Numbered from the stretch's first letter, positions 1 to 9,096 are shown. The stretch: 64,000 bases of DNA from Humidesulfovibrio sp. (GCA_031292175.1 JARLHQ010000032.1:1-64000); one strand, 5' to 3'. The notes: generated from the sequence alone by a model not told the origin. Numbers and translations are program-made.

Positions 1-132
1 AAGTGGGAGAAGGCCCTCGACACCACCGCGCTGGCGCGGGCCCTTTCCGGCAAGAACGACCAGGCCGAGGACGCCCCCGAGGAAATCCTCGACGGCGCCG
101 TGAGCGACGTGGCCCCCAACGGCCAGGCCTAA
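1..132 (+). CDS. C-terminal end of an unidentified protein (partial)
   Basis: This is the last 43 codons of a gene that starts before the window, read in frame 1 and ending at TAA 130-132. The tail is acidic and Ala/Asp/Glu/Pro-rich with no recognisable motif, so no function is proposed. The stop codon lies exactly in the loop of a perfect hairpin (118-144), a compact arrangement in which the end of the gene forms half of the stem. The next gene starts about 160 bases later, so this is probably the end of a transcription unit. Confidence 0.6.
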   Translation, partial: KWEKALDTTALARALSGKNDQAEDAPEEILDGAVSDVAPNGQA

Positions 133-144
133 GGCCTGGCCGTT
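118..144 (+). terminator. Perfect hairpin with the TAA stop as its loop
   Basis: A 12-base stem (118-129 with 133-144) encloses the TAA stop codon as a three-base loop. No T-run follows, so it is not a classical intrinsic terminator. It may protect the mRNA 3' end or act together with the second hairpin just downstream. Confidence 0.45.
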
Positions 145-154
145 TCGCGAATTG

Positions 155-196
155 CTGCGTCCCCGCGGGTTCTTGCCTGTGGGGACGCAGTCTGTT
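155..196 (+). terminator. Second hairpin, probable terminator
   Basis: A 10-base perfect stem (155-164 with 181-190) encloses a 16-base loop and is followed by the weak T-rich stretch TCTGTT. It lies between the upstream gene and the amino-acid binding protein gene and probably ends the upstream transcript. Confidence 0.45.
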
Positions 197-288
197 ATGC
201 GCACTCGATAATGGCTTGGCTGCCCTGGGGGCGCGCGGCGCTTCGGGGGATGATCCGCACCACAGAGAACGTACAAAGGGGTTCACGT

Positions 289-1086
289 ATGAAACGTCTT
301 GCATTCGCAGTCGCCCTGGTTCTGGGGCTGGCCCTGGTGGGTTGCCAGAAGGCGCCCGAGAAGGCCGCCGACAACGCCACCGCCGCCAAGCCCGCGGCCG
401 AGGAAGTAACCATCGTCAACGGCTTCGACGGCGGCGGTTTCCCCCCGTATGCCTTTGTGGACAAAGAGGGCAAGACGGTCGGCTTCGACGTTGAGGCCAT
501 TGAGTGGATCGGCAAGAAGATGGGCTTCAAGGTGAAGCATCAGCCTGTCGAGTGGTCCGCCATCATCCCCGCCCTTGAGGCCAAGAAGATCGACATCATC
601 TGCTCCGGCATGAGCGCCACGGCCGAGCGCGCCGAGCGCGTCGCCTTCTCCGACCCGTACTACAAGGTCACCCAGGTGCTGGTTGTGAAGGGCGACAACA
701 AGGCCACCCTGCAGCAGATGCTCAGCACGGGCAAGAAGATCGGTGTGCAGCGCGGCACCGTCACCGCCAAGTACCTTGAGGAATTGTCCAAGAAGCCCGG
801 CATGAAGTTCACGCTGGTGCAGTACGACTCCTCCGATCTGGCCATGCAGGACCTGCCCGTGGGCCGCATCGCCGGTTCCGGCATGGACAACACCATCGCC
901 AAGGAAGTGCTCAAGAAGGATAAGAACGCGAAGGTCGTCGGCACGTTCGACGCCCCGGCCGAGAACTACGGCTACGCCATGCGCAAGGACGACGTGGAAC
1001 TGCAGAAAAAGGTCAACGAGGGCCTCAAGCTGCTCATGGCCGACCCGTACTGGCAGGAGTTGAAGAAGAAGTACGACATCGACTAG
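289..1086 (+). CDS. Polar amino-acid ABC transporter, substrate-binding lipoprotein
   Basis: A 265-residue periplasmic binding protein of the SBP_bac_3 (GlnH/ArtJ-like) family that would capture an amino acid and deliver it to the permeases at 1198 and 2698. The N-terminus is a lipoprotein signal with the lipobox LVGC around residue 19, so the protein should be lipid-anchored. Residues from about 40 show the family pattern: PPYAFVDKEGKTVGFDVE, then the CSGMSATAERAERVAFSDPY segment. The start at 289 is chosen because AAAGGGG lies just upstream and the signal peptide begins there; the frame is open to 211. A strong terminator separates it from the permease, typical of operons where the binding protein is made in excess. 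Substrate not determined. Confidence 0.9.
   Translation: MKRLAFAVALVLGLALVGCQKAPEKAADNATAAKPAAEEVTIVNGFDGGGFPPYAFVDKEGKTVGFDVEAIEWIGKKMGFKVKHQPVEWSAIIPALEAKKIDIICSGMSATAERAERVAFSDPYYKVTQVLVVKGDNKATLQQMLSTGKKIGVQRGTVTAKYLEELSKKPGMKFTLVQYDSSDLAMQDLPVGRIAGSGMDNTIAKEVLKKDKNAKVVGTFDAPAENYGYAMRKDDVELQKKVNEGLKLLMADPYWQELKKKYDID
331..370 (+). repeat. Lipoprotein leader segment shared with 28878-28917
   Basis: These 40 bases match 28878-28917 at 37 positions (differences at offsets 8, 24 and 27). They encode the lipobox and the post-cysteine tether CQKAPEKAA of two otherwise unrelated binding lipoproteins. Confidence 0.75.
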
Positions 1087-1112
1087 CCCCGCCTCCGCGC
1101 CTGAAAAACAAA

Positions 1113-1152
1113 CCGAAAGGCTTCGGAATTCCGCCGAAGCCTTTCGGCCTTT
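1113..1152 (+). terminator. Intrinsic terminator between binding protein and permease
   Basis: A 14-base perfect stem (1113-1126 with 1134-1147) with a 7-base loop is followed by CCTTTT. It probably ends most transcripts after the binding-protein gene and lets some readthrough reach the membrane components. Confidence 0.85.
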
Positions 1153-1197
1153 TCAGGCCCGGCTCACCGCAACCCATCAGGACAGCCAAACAAACGC

Positions 1198-1908
1198 ATG
1201 GATTTCAACGTCGCCTTCACCGCCGCCCACGAGGCCTTGCCCTATATGCTGGGCGGTGTGGTCTGGACCGCCGGGCTCATTGTCGGGGCCATGCTCCTGG
1301 GACTGGCCCTGGGCGTGCCCCTGGCCGTGCTCCAAGTCTATGGCCCAAGGTCCGTGCGCCGCATGGTCGCCACCTATGTCTGGCTGTTTCGCGGCATCCC
1401 CATCCTGGTGCAACTCTATATCTTCTATTTTGGCCTGCTGGCCTGGCTGTCCGGTCTGCCGGGTCTGACGGGCATTGGGCTCGACAGCCCCTTCGTGGCC
1501 GCCGTGATGGTTCTGGGCCTCACCTCCAGCGCCTACCAGTCGCAGATTTTTCGGGGCGCCATCCAGTCGCTGCCAGCCGGCCAGCTCAAGGCCGGGCGGG
1601 CGCTCGGCATGACCGACGGCCAGGTCATCCGCACCGTCGTCCTGCCCCAGGCCCTGCGCCTGTCGATTCCCGCCTGGAGCAATGAGTACTCCATCCTGCT
1701 CAAGGACTCCGCGCTGGCCTTCACCATCGGCGTCGTGGAGATCATGGGCCGCATGCGCGCGATCGCCTCCACCACGCATGAGCCTGTGAGCATGTCCTTC
1801 GTCGCGGGCATCATCTTTTTCGTCCTCACCTGGGTCGGGGTGAAGGGCCTCTCCATTTTGGAAAACAAGGTCCGCATCGCGGGCTACACGCGCCAAGGAG
1901 CCGTCTGA
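1198..1908 (+). CDS. Amino-acid ABC transporter permease 1
   Basis: A 236-residue inner-membrane permease of the HisMQ/GlnP family with about five hydrophobic segments. The first cytoplasmic loop contains LFRGIPILVQL, and the EAA-type loop near residues 115-150 reads YQSQIFRGAIQSLPAGQLKA, followed by GRALGMTDGQVI and LPQALR, the contact site for the ATPase. It forms the channel together with the permease at 2698. The ATG at 1198 has only a weak ribosome binding site. The ATPase gene begins five bases after the stop, so translation is probably linked. Confidence 0.92.
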   Translation: MDFNVAFTAAHEALPYMLGGVVWTAGLIVGAMLLGLALGVPLAVLQVYGPRSVRRMVATYVWLFRGIPILVQLYIFYFGLLAWLSGLPGLTGIGLDSPFVAAVMVLGLTSSAYQSQIFRGAIQSLPAGQLKAGRALGMTDGQVIRTVVLPQALRLSIPAWSNEYSILLKDSALAFTIGVVEIMGRMRAIASTTHEPVSMSFVAGIIFFVLTWVGVKGLSILENKVRIAGYTRQGAV

Positions 1909-1912
1909 CCTC

Positions 1913-2697
<785 letters not shown>

Positions 2698-2701
<4 letters not shown>

Positions 2702-3393
2702 GCATACCGTATTTTGAGTTTTTGCGCGCCGAGCTGGCGCCCGGACTGCTGGATGGCCTGTGGGTCAGCCTGATCGTCATTATTCCCTCCGCGCTGCTGG
2801 GCGCGTTCATCGGCCTTACGGCCGGGGTGTTGCGCGTGTATGGGCCAATGCCCGTGCGCAAACTGGCCGAGGCCTATGTCTCGCTGTTCCGCGGCACGCC
2901 GCTCGTGGTGCAGGTGTTCTTTTGGTACTTCGCCCTGCCGTACATCAAATTCGGCGGGTGGAGTCTGGTGCTCGATCCCATCCCGGCGGCCATCCTGGCC
3001 TTTGGCCTGTGCAGCGGGGCCTACCAGTCCGAGTACATCCGGGGGGGGCTTAATTCCATCAAGCGCGGGCAGATACGCGCGGCCCTGGCGCTCGGCATGA
3101 CCACCCGCCAGGCGGTCATGAACGTCGTGCTGCCCCAGGCCTTCCGCCGGGCGCTTCCCGGTTGCGGCAACGAGATCATCTACCTCATCAAGTATTCGTC
3201 GCTCGCCTCCATCATCACCGTGAACGAGTTGACCGGCACGGCCACCACCATAGCCAAAAATTCCTGGCGCAACATCGAGGTGTTCTGCACCCTTGGTGTG
3301 GTCTACCTGCTTCTGGTGACTGTGGCGACCTGGCTTTTGCACCTGCTGGAAGACACGCTCAGCGTGCCCGGTTTCGAACGTCCCCAGGAGTGA
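2698..3393 (+). CDS. Amino-acid ABC transporter permease 2
   Basis: A 231-residue HisMQ/GlnP-family permease, paralogous to the one at 1198 (compare SLFRGTPLVVQVF with LFRGIPILVQL). The ATPase-contact loop is YQSEYIRGGLNSIKRGQIRA followed by ALALGMT and LPQAFRR. The start is GTG at 2698, overlapping the stop of the ATPase gene. The two permeases probably form a heterodimer. The dehydrogenase gene follows after 53 bases on the same strand. Confidence 0.92.
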
Positions 3394-3446
3394 CATTTTA
3401 TCCGTCATCCTGTTCTCCGCCATCCTAGCCCCCAATTGGAGTCGGC

Positions 3447-4874
3447 ATGCCATACCCCGGCGCCCCAAGTCCCGAAATCCTGACCCTGCTGACCCGCGAG
3501 TTCGGCGCCGATCTGTTCACCGGAGCCGAAGCCCTGTCCGGCCGTAGCCGCGATGAGTCCGGCGTCTGCCTGGCGCCTGCGGCCGTGCTCCTGGCGCGCG
3601 ATGAGGCCCAGGTGGCGCGGCTTCTCCTGCTCGCCAACGCGCATGGCTTCGCGGTGGTCCCGCGCGGCGCGGGCACGGGGCTGGCCGGGGGCTGTCTGGC
3701 CGAGACCGGCGGCGTGGTGCTGGACCTGTCGTCCATGAACCGCATCATCGCCATCGACACAAACAGCGTGACGGCCATGGTGGAGCCGGGTGTGCTCACG
3801 GGCGACCTGCGGCGCGCGGCCCGGGCCCAGGGTCTTTTCTACCCGCCGGATCCGGCCAGCCTGGGCACCAGCACCATCGGCGGCAACGCCGCCACCAATG
3901 CGGGCGGCCCGGCCTGCGTCAAATATGGCACCACGCGCGATTACGTGCTGGGCCTCTCCGCCGTGCTGCCCACGGGCGAAATCATTCAGACGGGCACGGC
4001 CACACGCAAGGGTGTGGTGGGCTACGACCTGACGCGGCTTCTCGTGGGCAGCGAGGGCACGCTTGGTGTCATCACGCGGCTCACGCTCAAGCTTCTGCCG
4101 CACCCGGCGCACCAAGCCTGTCTGGCGGCGGTGTTTCCGGACCTGGACGCGGCCATGCGGGCCGTCATCAGCGTCATGACGCGCGGGCACCTGCCCTCGG
4201 CCATGGAATTTCTGGACGCTCGCTGTCTGCGGCTCGTGGGCGACCTGCTGCCGGAGCATGTGCGGGCCGGACTCTCGGACGCGCCCGGCGCGCCCGGTGA
4301 AGGGAGCGAGGCGCTCGTGCTCATCGAGTGCGACGGCACGCTGGAGGAGACCGCCCGCGCGTGCGCGGACATCGAGGCCATCTGCCGGGAAATCGGCGCG
4401 CTGGGCATCCTGCCCGCGCCGGACGAGGCCTCCCGCGAGAGGGTGTGGAAGGTGCGCCGCAGCGTGAGCACGCGCATCCACGATTCCTGCGCCGTGTATA
4501 TCCCGGAGGACATCGCCGTACCCATCGGCAAAATCGCGGACATGGTGGCCGCCCTGCCCGCGGTGGAAGCGCGGCACGGCATTACCCTCTATGCCTTTGG
4601 CCACGCGGGCGACGGCAACATCCACTTGAACCTGACCGCGCCGGAGGAGGGCGACAGGCCCAGGGTGGAGGCCGCGGCCGAGGAATGCGTGCGTCTGGCG
4701 CTCGCGTTCGGCGGCACCATGAGCGGCGAGCACGGCGTGGGCCTGACCAAGCGGCACCTGCTGCCGCTTGAGATCGCGCCCGTGAGCCTCAGGGTGCAAC
4801 GCGGCATCAAGGCCCTGCTGGACCCGAACAACATCCTGAACCCCGGCAAACTGTTCCCCAAGGAGACAGCGTGA
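3447..4874 (+). CDS. FAD-linked D-2-hydroxyacid dehydrogenase (GlcD / D-lactate dehydrogenase family)
   Basis: A 475-residue flavoprotein of the FAD_binding_4/FAD-oxidase_C family (GlcD, Dld-II). It would oxidise a D-2-hydroxy acid such as D-lactate or glycolate to the 2-oxo acid. The N-terminal FAD-binding half contains PRGAGTGLAGG (about 70-80) and GTSTIGGNAATNAGG (about 140-155). The C-terminal half ends with the family motifs HAGDGNIHLNL and SGEHGVGLTKR. There are no extra iron-sulfur cysteines, so an electron-accepting partner would have to be encoded elsewhere. The start ATG has GGAG upstream. Its TGA overlaps the GTG start of the aminotransferase. Lactate is the usual Desulfovibrio substrate, but context next to amino-acid uptake leaves the substrate open. 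Confidence 0.85.
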   Translation: MPYPGAPSPEILTLLTREFGADLFTGAEALSGRSRDESGVCLAPAAVLLARDEAQVARLLLLANAHGFAVVPRGAGTGLAGGCLAETGGVVLDLSSMNRIIAIDTNSVTAMVEPGVLTGDLRRAARAQGLFYPPDPASLGTSTIGGNAATNAGGPACVKYGTTRDYVLGLSAVLPTGEIIQTGTATRKGVVGYDLTRLLVGSEGTLGVITRLTLKLLPHPAHQACLAAVFPDLDAAMRAVISVMTRGHLPSAMEFLDARCLRLVGDLLPEHVRAGLSDAPGAPGEGSEALVLIECDGTLEETARACADIEAICREIGALGILPAPDEASRERVWKVRRSVSTRIHDSCAVYIPEDIAVPIGKIADMVAALPAVEARHGITLYAFGHAGDGNIHLNLTAPEEGDRPRVEAAAEECVRLALAFGGTMSGEHGVGLTKRHLLPLEIAPVSLRVQRGIKALLDPNNILNPGKLFPKETA

Positions 4875-6049
4875 GCATGGACCTGGAATCCCGGCTTTCG
4901 GCCCGTGTCAAGCGGATCAAGATCTCCGCCACCAAGGAGATGCCCATGATCGCGGCCCAGGTGGGCGGCTGTGTGTCGCTCGGCCAGGGCATTCCCTCGT
5001 TCAAGACCCCGGCGCACGTGGTCGACGCGGTGGCCCGGGCCCTGCGCGACGACCCGGCCGCGGGCAAGTATTCGCTGCAGCCCGGCATGCCGGAGCTCCG
5101 GCGCGCGGCGGCGGAGCTGCTGCGGGTGGAGAAGGGGCTGCCCGCCGACGCCGAGCGCGAGGTGGCCATCACCGTGGGCGGCATGGAGGGCCTGCTCTGC
5201 GCCATGCTGACTCTGGTCGGCCCAGGCGACGAGGTCATCGTGCCCGAGCCCTTCTATCCCTCACACGTGGAGCAGGTGCTCATGGCCGAGGGCACTCCGG
5301 TGTTTGCGCCCCTGCGCCGCGCCGACTGGGGGCTTGACGTGGACGCCGTGGCGGCGCGCATCACGCCGCGCACCAAGGCAGTCATCGTCTCCAGCCCGCA
5401 CAACCCCACGGGCGCGGTGTTCGCCAAGGCAGACCTGCTCTCGCTTGCGGAGTTGGCCCTGCGGCACAATATCTTCGTCATTTGCGACGACACCTACGAC
5501 GCGCTTACGTTCGACGGCCAAACCGCCTTCAGCCTGGCCAGCTTGCCGGAACTGCGCCATCTGCTCGTGGGCGTGTTCAGCTTCAGCAAGCGTTTCGCGC
5601 TTACCGGCTGGCGTGTGGGTTTTCTGTGGGCCCAGGAGCCGCTTCTGGCCCAGATGCTCAAGATCCACGATGCGGCGGCCATCTGCGCGCCCACGGTGTC
5701 GCAGATTGCGGCTCTGGCCTCGCTGACCGGTCCGCAGGACGTCTTCGCGGGTTTCAAGGCCGAGCTGGAGAAACGCCGCAATCTCATCTGCGGCAGGCTT
5801 GACGCCCTGCCTCGTTTCAGCCACATCCGCCCGGCGGGCGCGTTCTACGTCATGGCCAGGGCCGACCTGCCTGTCGAGAACTCGCGCGAGCTGGCCATCC
5901 GCCTTATCCGCGAGGCAAAGGTCATCACCATCCCCGGCGGGGCCTTTGGCCCGGGCGGGGAGGGCCACGTGCGCCTGTCCTTCGGCGCTGATGAGCCCGA
6001 GATAGAAACCGCCTGCGACCGCCTGGCCGCTTGGTCCGCAACCCTGTAA
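4871..6049 (+). CDS. Class I/II pyridoxal-phosphate aminotransferase
   Basis: A 392-residue fold-type I aminotransferase in the aspartate/aromatic/alanine group. It carries the cofactor-contact motif SSPHNPTGAVF (about residues 175-185), the CDDTYDAL segment, and the PLP-lysine motif FSFSKRFALTGWRVGF (about 235-250). The C-terminal part ends with the arginine-containing HVRLSFG. The start is GTG 4871 (GTGA overlap with the dehydrogenase) or ATG 4877. Together with the ABC importer and the hydroxyacid dehydrogenase it suggests interconversion of an imported amino acid, its 2-oxo acid and the hydroxy acid. The exact amino acid cannot be told from sequence. Confidence 0.88.
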   Translation: MSMDLESRLSARVKRIKISATKEMPMIAAQVGGCVSLGQGIPSFKTPAHVVDAVARALRDDPAAGKYSLQPGMPELRRAAAELLRVEKGLPADAEREVAITVGGMEGLLCAMLTLVGPGDEVIVPEPFYPSHVEQVLMAEGTPVFAPLRRADWGLDVDAVAARITPRTKAVIVSSPHNPTGAVFAKADLLSLAELALRHNIFVICDDTYDALTFDGQTAFSLASLPELRHLLVGVFSFSKRFALTGWRVGFLWAQEPLLAQMLKIHDAAAICAPTVSQIAALASLTGPQDVFAGFKAELEKRRNLICGRLDALPRFSHIRPAGAFYVMARADLPVENSRELAIRLIREAKVITIPGGAFGPGGEGHVRLSFGADEPEIETACDRLAAWSATL

Positions 6050-6064
6050 GCCCAAGGAGAACCC

Positions 6065-6994
6065 ATGCGCTTCCTGCCCCGCAGCATCCTGATTCTGGCC
6101 CTTGCGGCCGTGACCGTCCTGGCCGCGCAGGCCGCCTTCGCCGCTTCGGCCATCGCCCCCGGCTTTGACGCCGACGCCTTCCGCAAGAACTTCGTGGCCG
6201 GTCTGGCCAGCCATCCCAACGCGCCCGCCCTCACGTCAGCGGACGTGCATGTGGACGCGGCGGAAAAGGCTGCCTCCTTCGGCAACATGGACATCTACGT
6301 GATCAAGGGCGAACTCGCCCCGGCGGGCGCCCAGGGCCAGCCCTTCGTCATGTTTGTCAGCGCGGATGGAAAATTTTACGTGTCTGACATCGTGGACCTG
6401 AGCGCGGGCAAGAGCATCCTGAAGGACGCCCGCGAGCGCGTGAACTCTGCTGATCTGAAGGGCTATGGGCACACGGTGTTCAAGGGCACGGGCAAGCCCG
6501 TGGTGGTTTTTGTGTCTGACCCGTTCTGCCCTTACTGCCGCCAGGCTTTTACCTACATGATGAACAAGGGCGCCGCCTACTCTGACTTCCGCCTGGCGCA
6601 CTTCCCGCTCCCCTCGCACACTGGCGCGGACATCGCCTGCGCGCTCATGGTCTGGGCCGCGGAAAAAGATCCGCGGCACCTGGCCGACTTCGTGCGCTTC
6701 GCCTATACGGACCTGCCTCAGCCGAAGATCGCGGACAAGAGCGAGCAGAACCTGGAGAAGGCCTGGGTCGAGGTGGCCGGTTCCTTCCTGAAGCGCTTCC
6801 CGCAGCTTTCGGCCCTGGGCAAGGACGGCAAGGCCATCGTGTCTGCACTGAACGGTTCACCCTACGCTAAGGCCGTTTCCGCCGATATCGCCAAGGCCGC
6901 GGGTATGGACATCAATGGCACGCCGATCATCTTCGTGGGTGACGAGAAGGTGGTGGGCTTCGACCCCCAGCGCCTGGACTCACTGCTGAAATAG
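6065..6994 (+). CDS. Periplasmic thiol:disulfide interchange protein (DsbC/DsbG-like)
   Basis: A 309-residue exported thioredoxin-fold protein. A Sec signal peptide covers about residues 1-27 (hydrophobic run ILILALAAVTVLAAQ, then AFA). The redox centre CPYC lies at about 156-159 in VSDPFCPYCRQAF. The C-terminal cis-proline segment reads GTPIIFVGDEKVVGF. The N-terminal 120 residues resemble the dimerisation region of DsbC/G proteins, so isomerase activity is more likely than simple oxidation. AAGGAGA sits upstream of the ATG, 15 bases after the aminotransferase stop, so it may be cotranscribed. No DsbD-like partner is in the window. Confidence 0.82.
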   Translation: MRFLPRSILILALAAVTVLAAQAAFAASAIAPGFDADAFRKNFVAGLASHPNAPALTSADVHVDAAEKAASFGNMDIYVIKGELAPAGAQGQPFVMFVSADGKFYVSDIVDLSAGKSILKDARERVNSADLKGYGHTVFKGTGKPVVVFVSDPFCPYCRQAFTYMMNKGAAYSDFRLAHFPLPSHTGADIACALMVWAAEKDPRHLADFVRFAYTDLPQPKIADKSEQNLEKAWVEVAGSFLKRFPQLSALGKDGKAIVSALNGSPYAKAVSADIAKAAGMDINGTPIIFVGDEKVVGFDPQRLDSLLK

Positions 6995-7107
6995 CCCGGC
7001 GGGCGGGGCTTCCCGGGCCCTGGACGGGCTGCCTATTTCTCATGTATGTATAAAAGATTGGTTGTCGCGCCTCTGGCTGCGGCTCGTCCCCCCCTGCAAG
7101 GAGGCAG

Positions 7108-7956
7108 ATGATGCGTCGATTGTGTACCGGACTCGTGGCCTTGGTTCTCATGCTAGGGCTTCTGGCGGTGGAGCCTCTTGAGGCCAAGGTCTATAAGATG
7201 AAACCGGAGGAGCGGACCGCCGCCCTTAAGGAAAAAAAAGCTAAGCGCTCCCGGGCCAAAAAGGCGGGCAAGCCTGTCCCCGGAGCGGATCAGGGCGGCT
7301 GGGTCGAGGTGAAGCCTGGCGAGAAGATCGCCAAGAAGAATCGCAAGTCCAAGGTGGACGATCTCGCCAAGGCCGCCGAGCAGAAAGGCAAAAAATCCAA
7401 GAAGTCAAAGAAGGCTGACGCCGAGGAAGTGGTGGAAAAGCCGCACAAGAAGTCCCGGAACTCCCGTAAGGAAGCCGTCGAGACCAAGGCGGAGAAGAAG
7501 GGCAAGAAGTCCAAAGAGGAAGGCAGCGAGGAGATTGTGGTCGAGAAGAAGGGCCACAAGTCCAAGGCTGAGGAACGGTCGGAGGAGAAGTCGGACAAGA
7601 AGGTCGACAAGCGTTCCGAACAGCGGACGGAGCGTAAGCTGGGCAAGAAGTCCAAGCACACCGCCTCGCGTGGCGACCGCGTGGTGGGCCACAACTTCAA
7701 CGACGAGCACAAGGTTCCCGCGTCCAGCACGGAGGTGCACCGCGCCATGCCCGAGCGCCCCGCGCCCGCTGTTGTGGCTCCGGCTCCGACTCCCGCCCCC
7801 GCCCCTGCCGACGACCTGAGCAGCTACTCCGTGAGCCGCCCCGGCCGGGAAAAGAATATTCTGGCGCCCGAAGTGCGCCAGAATGTGCAGCCCGGACCTC
7901 TCGACGCCTCCAGGCCCGTGAGTTCGGACCTCAAGTCGGGCGAGGGCCGGTTCTAG
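7108..7956 (+). CDS. Exported lysine-rich repetitive protein, function unknown
   Basis: A 282-residue protein that I do not recognise. A signal peptide covers about residues 1-26 (hydrophobic GLVALVLMLGLLAV, cleavage probably after LEA). About residues 30-205 are strongly basic and charged, with GKKSK-type motifs recurring at least four times and alternating with acidic EE patches. This looks disordered or coiled rather than globular. A short histidine-containing segment (VVGHNFNDEHKVP) is followed by a Pro/Ala stretch and a C-terminal tail. The start is one of two adjacent ATGs (7108 or 7111) behind a strong AAGGAGG. It stands alone with its own terminator. A cell-envelope or polyanion-binding role is only a guess. 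Confidence 0.75.
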   Translation: MMRRLCTGLVALVLMLGLLAVEPLEAKVYKMKPEERTAALKEKKAKRSRAKKAGKPVPGADQGGWVEVKPGEKIAKKNRKSKVDDLAKAAEQKGKKSKKSKKADAEEVVEKPHKKSRNSRKEAVETKAEKKGKKSKEEGSEEIVVEKKGHKSKAEERSEEKSDKKVDKRSEQRTERKLGKKSKHTASRGDRVVGHNFNDEHKVPASSTEVHRAMPERPAPAVVAPAPTPAPAPADDLSSYSVSRPGREKNILAPEVRQNVQPGPLDASRPVSSDLKSGEGRF

Positions 7957-7982
7957 CCGCTCTCAATCAATGAAGACATGCC

Positions 7983-8019
7983 GAGGCCGGGTTCCGAAAG
8001 GGGCCCGGCCTCTTCTTTT
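7983..8019 (+). terminator. Intrinsic terminator of the lysine-rich protein gene
   Basis: A 9-base stem (7983-7991 with 8004-8012) with a 12-base loop is followed by TTCTTTT on the + strand. It lies between this gene and the convergent acetyltransferase gene. Confidence 0.85.
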
Positions 8020-8043
8020 CACCGCAGCGGTTCCTGCTGGGCG

Positions 8044-8556
8044 CTAGTCCTCGGTCGGCTGCCCCGGACCCTGAAGCAGGCATTGGTAGAGGCAAAGATC
8101 CAGCCAAGCGCCGAACTTGAATCCGGCCCGCTTGATTACCCCCACCTCCGTGAAACCGAATTTTTCGTGCAGCAGGCGGCTCCCCTGGTTGCTCGCGTCG
8201 ATGCCGGCGATCATCGTGGCGTAGCCGCCAGTCTCCGCAAGCCGCAAAAGCTCGCGCAGCAGCGCCGCGCCGATGCCTTTGCGCCGGTGGTCCTTGTGGA
8301 CATACAGGGAGTGCTCAACGGAGTACTTGTATGCGGCCCAGGCGCGAAACGGTCCGAAAGTGGCGAAGCCGACAACAGCGGCGTCTTCGGCGCAGGCCAG
8401 GAGGGGGTAGCCCGCGGCCAGCTTCTGTTCGTACCAGGCCGCGCGTTGCGCGAGGGTGTGCGGCGTGTAGTCGTAAACCGCCGTGGTGTTGCGTATCGCC
8501 TCATTGTAAATTTCAAGTATGGCGGGAAGGTCTTCACGTTGCGCGGCGCGGATCAT
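8044..8556 (-). CDS. GNAT N-acetyltransferase, phosphinothricin acetyltransferase-like
   Basis: A 170-residue acetyltransferase of the PAT/MnaT (YncA) branch of the GNAT superfamily. The N-terminus IRAAQREDLPAILEIYNEAI and the segment TTAVYDYTP are typical of this branch. The acetyl-CoA loop is SLYVHKDHRRKGIGAALL (about residues 84-101), and GFTEVGVIKRAGFKFGAWLD near the end is the usual PAT ending. The start at 8556 follows AAGGAGA. The longer reading to 8619 would run into the neighbouring terminator and is unlikely. The acceptor could be a methionine analogue or another small amine; it cannot be told from sequence. Confidence 0.88.
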   Translation of the reverse strand: MIRAAQREDLPAILEIYNEAIRNTTAVYDYTPHTLAQRAAWYEQKLAAGYPLLACAEDAAVVGFATFGPFRAWAAYKYSVEHSLYVHKDHRRKGIGAALLRELLRLAETGGYATMIAGIDASNQGSRLLHEKFGFTEVGVIKRAGFKFGAWLDLCLYQCLLQGPGQPTED

Positions 8557-8599
8557 CGATTCTCCTTGAAACCGGGCGAGACGAGCCAGGGTGGCGGGT

Positions 8600-8631
8600 A
8601 AAAAAAAGGCCCGGAGCACACTCCGGGCCTT
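8600..8631 (-). terminator. Intrinsic terminator (minus strand)
   Basis: An 11-base stem (8606-8616 with 8621-8631) with a four-base loop is followed on the minus strand by a run of T (A-run 8600-8607 on +). It ends the glycine-zipper lipoprotein gene. The stem is identical to that of the terminator at 9888-9917. Confidence 0.9.
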
Positions 8632-8652
8632 GGTCTGCTGGGTTAGGCGGGG

Positions 8653-9096
8653 TTACTGCACCAGAACCCATGTGCCGTCGGCGTTGCGGTAGGCCTTCGC
8701 CTTCACGTCCTTTTCCTCGCCGTTCACATTGGCCTTGATGGTGATGTCGCGATAGATTTTGTCGTTGTAGCTGTACGGGGTGCTGGGCGTGGCCTCGTAC
8801 TGCGTGCCGTTGTCCGGGTTCTTCCAGGCCATGGGCTTGCCGGAGGGCTGGGTCTCAAGGGTCTTGTTGATCTGCTCCTTGTCGTACTTGTCCATCTCAT
8901 TGCCGATGGCGTAGCCCAGGAGTGCGCCGATGCCCGCGCCGATCGCCGCACCGCTGATCTTGTTCTTGGCGGTGAGCGCGCCCACGGTGGCGCCGGCCAG
9001 GGCGCCCAGTCCAGCGCCGCTCTGCGCCTTGTCGGCGCAGCCGACAGAAGCCATGAGGAAGGCGGAGAGGACGGCGGAAGCGATGATGCGTTTCAT
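8653..9096 (-). CDS. Glycine-zipper outer-membrane lipoprotein
   Basis: A 147-residue lipoprotein with lipobox SVGC around residue 20. Residues about 28-70 form a glycine zipper (GLGALAGATVGALTAKN, then GAAIGAGIGALLGYAIGNEMD), as in the Rickettsia 17 kDa antigen/YMGG families. A C-terminal beta-rich region of about 70 residues follows, with EYEA-like and DITIKANVNGEEKDVKAKAYR segments. The start at 9096 is preceded by AAGGAGG. The earlier ATG at 9183 is rejected because the signal peptide begins at 9096. A minus-strand promoter candidate lies at 9163-9190. Its probable role is envelope integrity; the exact function is unknown. Confidence 0.82.
   Translation of the reverse strand: MKRIIASAVLSAFLMASVGCADKAQSGAGLGALAGATVGALTAKNKISGAAIGAGIGALLGYAIGNEMDKYDKEQINKTLETQPSGKPMAWKNPDNGTQYEATPSTPYSYNDKIYRDITIKANVNGEEKDVKAKAYRNADGTWVLVQ

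Noticed and set aside
3370-3392. tRNA-like T-arm sequence near GGTTTCGAACG
   Set aside because: It is inside the permease coding sequence and no cloverleaf can be built around it.
3405-4799. Minus-strand open frame opposite the FAD-linked dehydrogenase
   Set aside because: The dehydrogenase has full family motifs. The antisense frame is Arg/His/Gly-rich without motifs.
6995-7060. Terminator after the DsbC/G-like gene
   Set aside because: Only weak GC complementarity (AGCCCG with CGGGCT) with a long loop and no clear T-run; not strong enough to call.
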